Below are positions 6,894 through 9,272 of a stretch of DNA of 9,272 nucleotides, one piece after another; the stretch's first letter is position 1, and each line of letters opens with the position of its first letter. The position numbers were made by a program, and so were the translations under genes. The DNA comes from Pseudofrankia asymbiotica (lineage in GTDB: Bacteria; Actinomycetota; Actinomycetes; Frankiales; Frankiaceae): contig NZ_MOMC01000025.1 in the NCBI RefSeq assembly GCF_001983105.1, positions 61,134 through 70,405 of the forward strand. The letters are read 5' to 3'. The notes under the pieces are model-generated. The model had not been told where the DNA came from and made no database searches. It saw only the letters and a list, made by a program, of their open reading frames with translations.

Positions 6894-7690
6894 GGGGCGG
6901 CTGGGGCGCGGCGGGCGAGCACGTGCAGCTGGGCGGCCAGGTCGCGATAGGGCGAACGGGCGGACACGGCGGCCTCCAGGTCGGCAAGCTGGTCGGCCCA
7001 GGCGGCGGGCGGCTCCCGTTCGCCCTCGCCGCGGGCGGGCGGGGGCGGCGCCGCGAGGTCGGCGAAGACCCGAACGCCGTGGACCGCGACCACCTCGGCG
7101 CCGGCCGCGCGCACCAGGGACATGGCCTCCGCGGTGTCGAAGCGGCGGGTGGGCTCCCCCGGCCCCGGCTCGCCCATCGGGTCTGTGAGTATCCGAGCCG
7201 CCTCGCCGAACCGGCCGGCGAGCGCCCTGGCGAGCACGGCACCGGGCCGGCCGGCGACAAGCAGGCTCAGCCAGCCGCCGGGGCGCAGCACCCGTACCGC
7301 CGCGGCGAGCGCCTGCTCGGGGGCCTCGACCTGGTCCAGGACCGCGTGACAGAGCAGCAGATCGGCGCCACCCGCGGCGGCGACGGCCGGGCCGGCGGCG
7401 GAGGCGAGCTCGGCCAGGTCGCCCTGGCGGCCGGTCACGCGGTCGGCGACGCCCGCGTCGGTGGCGCGCCTGGCGAGCGCGGCGAGCGCGTCCTGGCTCG
7501 GGTCGACGACCGTGACCCGATGCCCGCGCTGGGCGAGTGGCACGGCGAAGCCGCCGCTGCCCCCGCCGGCATCGACGACGGTGAGCCCCTCGCCGACCGG
7601 ACCGGAGACGGCGAGGACGTCCGCGAGCGCCCGCCACACGGCCGCGTGCCGTGGGTCCGACGAGGGGACCGGCGGCCGGGCGGCCGTCAT
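6890..7690 (-). CDS. Class I SAM-dependent methyltransferase, SmtA/CmoM-like
   Basis: The 266-residue protein has a Rossmann-fold methyltransferase core: motif I VVDAGGGSGG (38-47), acidic D63 at the end of strand 2 (VTVVDPS), QGDL (89-92), LLLCHAVLDQVEAP (111-124) and VLRPGGWLSLL. From memory, the resemblance to Escherichia coli CmoM (SmtA) goes beyond the SAM motifs: DAGGG, RGH, HAVL, VLRPGG.LSL, GVRVF and a C-terminal IHV/LHV.AR are all shared in order. CmoM methylates the carboxymethoxy group on wobble uridine 34 of tRNA. Whether this protein acts on tRNA is unknown, because CmoA and CmoB, which make its substrate, are not in view. The ATG at 7690 overlaps the upstream peptide stop, and the stop overlaps the dinB start, so this is the middle gene of a coupled set. 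Confidence 0.82.
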   Translation of the reverse strand: MTAARPPVPSSDPRHAAVWRALADVLAVSGPVGEGLTVVDAGGGSGGFAVPLAQRGHRVTVVDPSQDALAALARRATDAGVADRVTGRQGDLAELASAAGPAVAAAGGADLLLCHAVLDQVEAPEQALAAAVRVLRPGGWLSLLVAGRPGAVLARALAGRFGEAARILTDPMGEPGPGEPTRRFDTAEAMSLVRAAGAEVVAVHGVRVFADLAAPPPPARGEGEREPPAAWADQLADLEAAVSARSPYRDLAAQLHVLARRAPAAP

Positions 7691-7776
7691 CGGGCCGGGA
7701 GCGAGAACCCGATGACCACGCCGACGACCAGCCCACCCACGGAGACACCGGCGACCGCCATCATCCACCGGGACAT
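7687..7776 (-). CDS. 29-residue single-pass membrane peptide
   Basis: A short frame encodes a peptide beginning MSRWMMAVAG and ending FSLPAR, with one hydrophobic helix of about 20 residues (Val/Gly-rich) between a short basic N-terminus and a terminal Arg. Three things support it as a real gene: AGGGGTG (7787-7781) lies four bases before the ATG; its stop TGA overlaps the methyltransferase start as ATGA, the same junction used between methyltransferase and dinB; and without it the methyltransferase has no good RBS. I do not recognise the family. It may act mainly as a translated leader for the methyltransferase, or be a small membrane protein. Confidence 0.6.
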   Translation of the reverse strand: MSRWMMAVAGVSVGGLVVGVVIGFSLPAR

Positions 7777-7848
7777 CGGCCACCCCTACGCTCGGTAACA
7801 ACGGCTCCCCCAAAGTAACCGATGGTAATCGAGTAGAAGTGACACGGC
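7777..7848 (-). promoter_or_regulatory. Possible promoter region for the peptide-methyltransferase-dinB operon
   Basis: This gap is poorer in GC than its surroundings. On the plus strand it holds GGTAAC (7794-7799), AGTAAC (7814-7819) and GGTAAT (7824-7829), and two similar stretches, GTAACCGA and GTAATCGA. On the minus strand, TACTTT or TACCAT could be a -10 box, but neither has a convincing -35. A separate promoter would let dinB be expressed independently of dnaE2. No TCGAAC-N4-GTTCGA-type LexA site was found. Confidence 0.35.
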
Positions 7849-7864
7849 GACAGCGTCCGCTGTC
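7849..7864 (-). terminator. Stem-loop just after dnaE2
   Basis: GACAGC and GCTGTC pair perfectly around a four-base loop, starting five bases after the dnaE2 stop codon (7872-7870). There is no T tract beyond it, so if it ends transcription it would be of the tract-free type reported in actinobacteria. It could also only protect the mRNA 3' end or attenuate readthrough into the next genes. Confidence 0.4.
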
Positions 7865-7869
7865 CGGCG

Positions 7870-9272
7870 CTAGCGGAAGTCCCGGGAGCGGCGGGCGACG
7901 GCGATCGGGAGGCGTTCCAGGCGTTCGGCGATCACGTTCACCACGCCGTCGGCCTTCTCCAGTCTCCCACTGACGATCAGCGCGGCCGCGGATGTCGCGA
8001 CCGTCCGGTGGCGGACCCAGACCCCGCGCGAGCAGACGACGTTCACCAGCCCGGTCTCGTCCTCCAGGTTGAGGAAGGTGGTCCCGCCGGCGGTCGCGGG
8101 GCGCTGTCGATGGGTGACCACGCCGGCGACCACGACCCGCCGGTCCGCGTCGAGCCCGGCCAGTCCCGAGGCGACGACCACTCCGAGCGCGTCCAGCCGG
8201 TCCCGGACGAACTCGGTCGGGTACCGGCCAGGGGTGATCCCGGTCGCCCACAGGTCGGCGACGGCCTCCTCGGCGTCGGTCATCCCGGGCAGACAGGAGG
8301 CGACCGCCGCCGGGTCGGCGCCGATGGTCATCCCCTCGAGCCGGCCGGGGCGGGCCTGGGCCGCGGCGCCGGCCGCCCACAGCGCCTCCCGCCGCGCCAT
8401 CCCGAAGCAGCCGAACGCGCCGGCGGTGGCGAGCGCCTCCAGCTGGGCGGCGGCCAGGCCGGTCCGGCGGGCGAGGTCGGCCGGGTCCCGGTAGGGGCCG
8501 TCCCTCTCCCGGGCGGTGACGATCTTCTCGGCGTTCGCCGCGCCGATGAGGCGCACCCCGGCGAGGCCCAGCCGAACGGCCGGGTACCGGCCGGCCGCCT
8601 GGTCGGCGTTCACCAGCCAGCCGGCGTCCCGGCTTCCCAGCGTCACCGCCGGGGCTTCCGGGGCCGGGGCCGCGGGGGTTCTCACCGGATCGACACGTCC
8701 GGGTCCTGGTCCGGGCTCATCTGCCTCGCGCGGGCCGGTCGGCGCCATGGCCTCCCAGCGGATCTCCCGGAACGCCGGCCTCCGGCGCGCCCGGACCTCC
8801 CGGAACGAATCCGCGAGCTCCGTCGATCCGGCGGGAACCCCGGATCCGGCGGGAGCTCCGGATCCGGCGGGAGCTCCGGATCCGGCGGGAGCTCCGGGTC
8901 CGGCGGGACCATCGGCCTCGGGCTGGCGGGGGGATGGGAGGTTCTCCAGGATGGCGCCGGCGGCGGAGGCGTTCAGGTCGGGGCCGTGGACGGTGATCCC
9001 GTGGCGGCGGGCGTCGGCGACGAGGCTCTGCGGGGAGTAGAAGCCCATCGGCTGGGCGTTGAGCAGCGCCGCGCAGAACGCCGCCGGGTAGTAGAGCTTG
9101 ATCCAGGCGCTGGCGTAGACGAGGAACGCGAAGCTCACCGAGTGGCTCTCCGGGAAGCCGAAGTTCGCGAACGCGGCGAGCTTCGTGTACAGCTCGTCGG
9201 CCGCCTCCCCCAGGATCCCGTTCGCGGCCATGCCCTCGTAGAAGCGGGTCCGCAGCCGGTCGATCCGCTCGG
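7870..9272 (-). CDS. dnaE2: Error-prone DNA polymerase III alpha subunit DnaE2, 5' partial
   Basis: The frame is open to the window edge, giving the last 466 or so residues of a protein usually near 1050-1150. The segment GFPESHSVSFAFLVYASAWI, followed closely by NAQPMGFYSPQSLV, is characteristic of DnaE2 rather than replicative DnaE1. Downstream are a helix-hairpin-helix region (VRLGLAGVRLIGAANAEKIV, then the PYRDPADLARR block), an OB-fold (VVVAGVVTHRQRPATAGGTTF and NLEDETGLVNVV) and the SRDFR terminus. DnaE2 performs damage-tolerant, mutagenic synthesis, normally with ImuA' and ImuB; neither is visible here, though they could lie beyond the window. The catalytic palm is outside the window. 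Odd: about 100 low-complexity residues (roughly 8590-8937) sit between the LNASAAGAILE block and the PAVRLGL block, where relatives have a short linker. Confidence 0.93.
   Translation of the reverse strand, partial: ERIDRLRTRFYEGMAANGILGEAADELYTKLAAFANFGFPESHSVSFAFLVYASAWIKLYYPAAFCAALLNAQPMGFYSPQSLVADARRHGITVHGPDLNASAAGAILENLPSPRQPEADGPAGPGAPAGSGAPAGSGAPAGSGVPAGSTELADSFREVRARRRPAFREIRWEAMAPTGPREADEPGPGPGRVDPVRTPAAPAPEAPAVTLGSRDAGWLVNADQAAGRYPAVRLGLAGVRLIGAANAEKIVTARERDGPYRDPADLARRTGLAAAQLEALATAGAFGCFGMARREALWAAGAAAQARPGRLEGMTIGADPAAVASCLPGMTDAEEAVADLWATGITPGRYPTEFVRDRLDALGVVVASGLAGLDADRRVVVAGVVTHRQRPATAGGTTFLNLEDETGLVNVVCSRGVWVRHRTVATSAAALIVSGRLEKADGVVNVIAERLERLPIAVARRSRDFR
8825..8914 (-). 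repeat. 18-bp minisatellite inside dnaE2
   Basis: Five 18-bp units of GATCCGGCGGGAGCTCCG lie end to end; the three at 8843-8896 are identical, while the first (8825-8842) and last (8897-8914) are diverged. The unit is in frame and encodes a six-residue GAPAGS-type repeat. Each unit contains GGATCC and GAGCTC palindromes. Identical inner units suggest recent expansion by slippage or unequal exchange, and length variation would not break the reading frame. Confidence 0.9.

Noticed and set aside
5664..7748. Single 694-codon minus-strand frame read as a methyltransferase-polymerase fusion
   Set aside because: Its N-terminal half is out of frame with the methyltransferase and is Arg-rich shadow sequence; the polymerase homology begins only near 6850, fitting a start at 6893.
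7777..7869. LexA/SOS box controlling dinB
   Set aside because: No TCGAAC-N4-GTTCGA-type palindrome is present; TCGAGTAGAAGTGA is too far from the consensus.

Overview
The window is very GC-rich, with coding sequence dense on both strands and long antisense shadow frames. The gene families point to an actinobacterium; a Frankia-like organism is my guess from general impression, not something the sequence proves.

Left part, plus strand (1-5645): the 3' end of a DUF58 gene runs into a very long TgpA-type transmembrane transglutaminase gene (1189 codons). About 400 bases without a convincing gene follow, then a small DUF3040 membrane protein gene. DUF58 and TgpA proteins usually occur together, with a MoxR ATPase upstream, in a cell-envelope module; the MoxR gene would lie outside the window. 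Two things stand out. The DUF58/tgpA junction is three tandem 17-bp units, each carrying a Shine-Dalgarno-like GAGGTG and an ATG, so that three six-codon mini-ORFs are chained by ATGA overlaps into the tgpA start. The TgpA protein carries two complete ectodomain-plus-transglutaminase modules in tandem instead of one.

Right part, minus strand (9272 down to 5664): the 3' part of dnaE2 (error-prone DNA polymerase III alpha subunit), a hairpin and a short AT-richer gap, then three genes joined by ATGA overlaps: a 29-codon single-helix membrane peptide, a class I methyltransferase resembling SmtA/CmoM, and dinB (DNA polymerase IV). dinB ends tail to tail with the DUF3040 gene, 18 bases apart. Two translesion polymerases are therefore neighbours and co-oriented, and the DinB has intact catalytic acidic residues, so it is not the ImuB partner usually associated with DnaE2. 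The dnaE2 gene carries a low-complexity insertion of roughly 100 codons containing an 18-bp minisatellite of five units.

No tRNA, rRNA, CRISPR array, insertion sequence or phage gene was seen. The most unusual signals are the self-similar ribosome-binding-site/mini-ORF repeat, the doubled transglutaminase and the repeat-bearing insertion in dnaE2.
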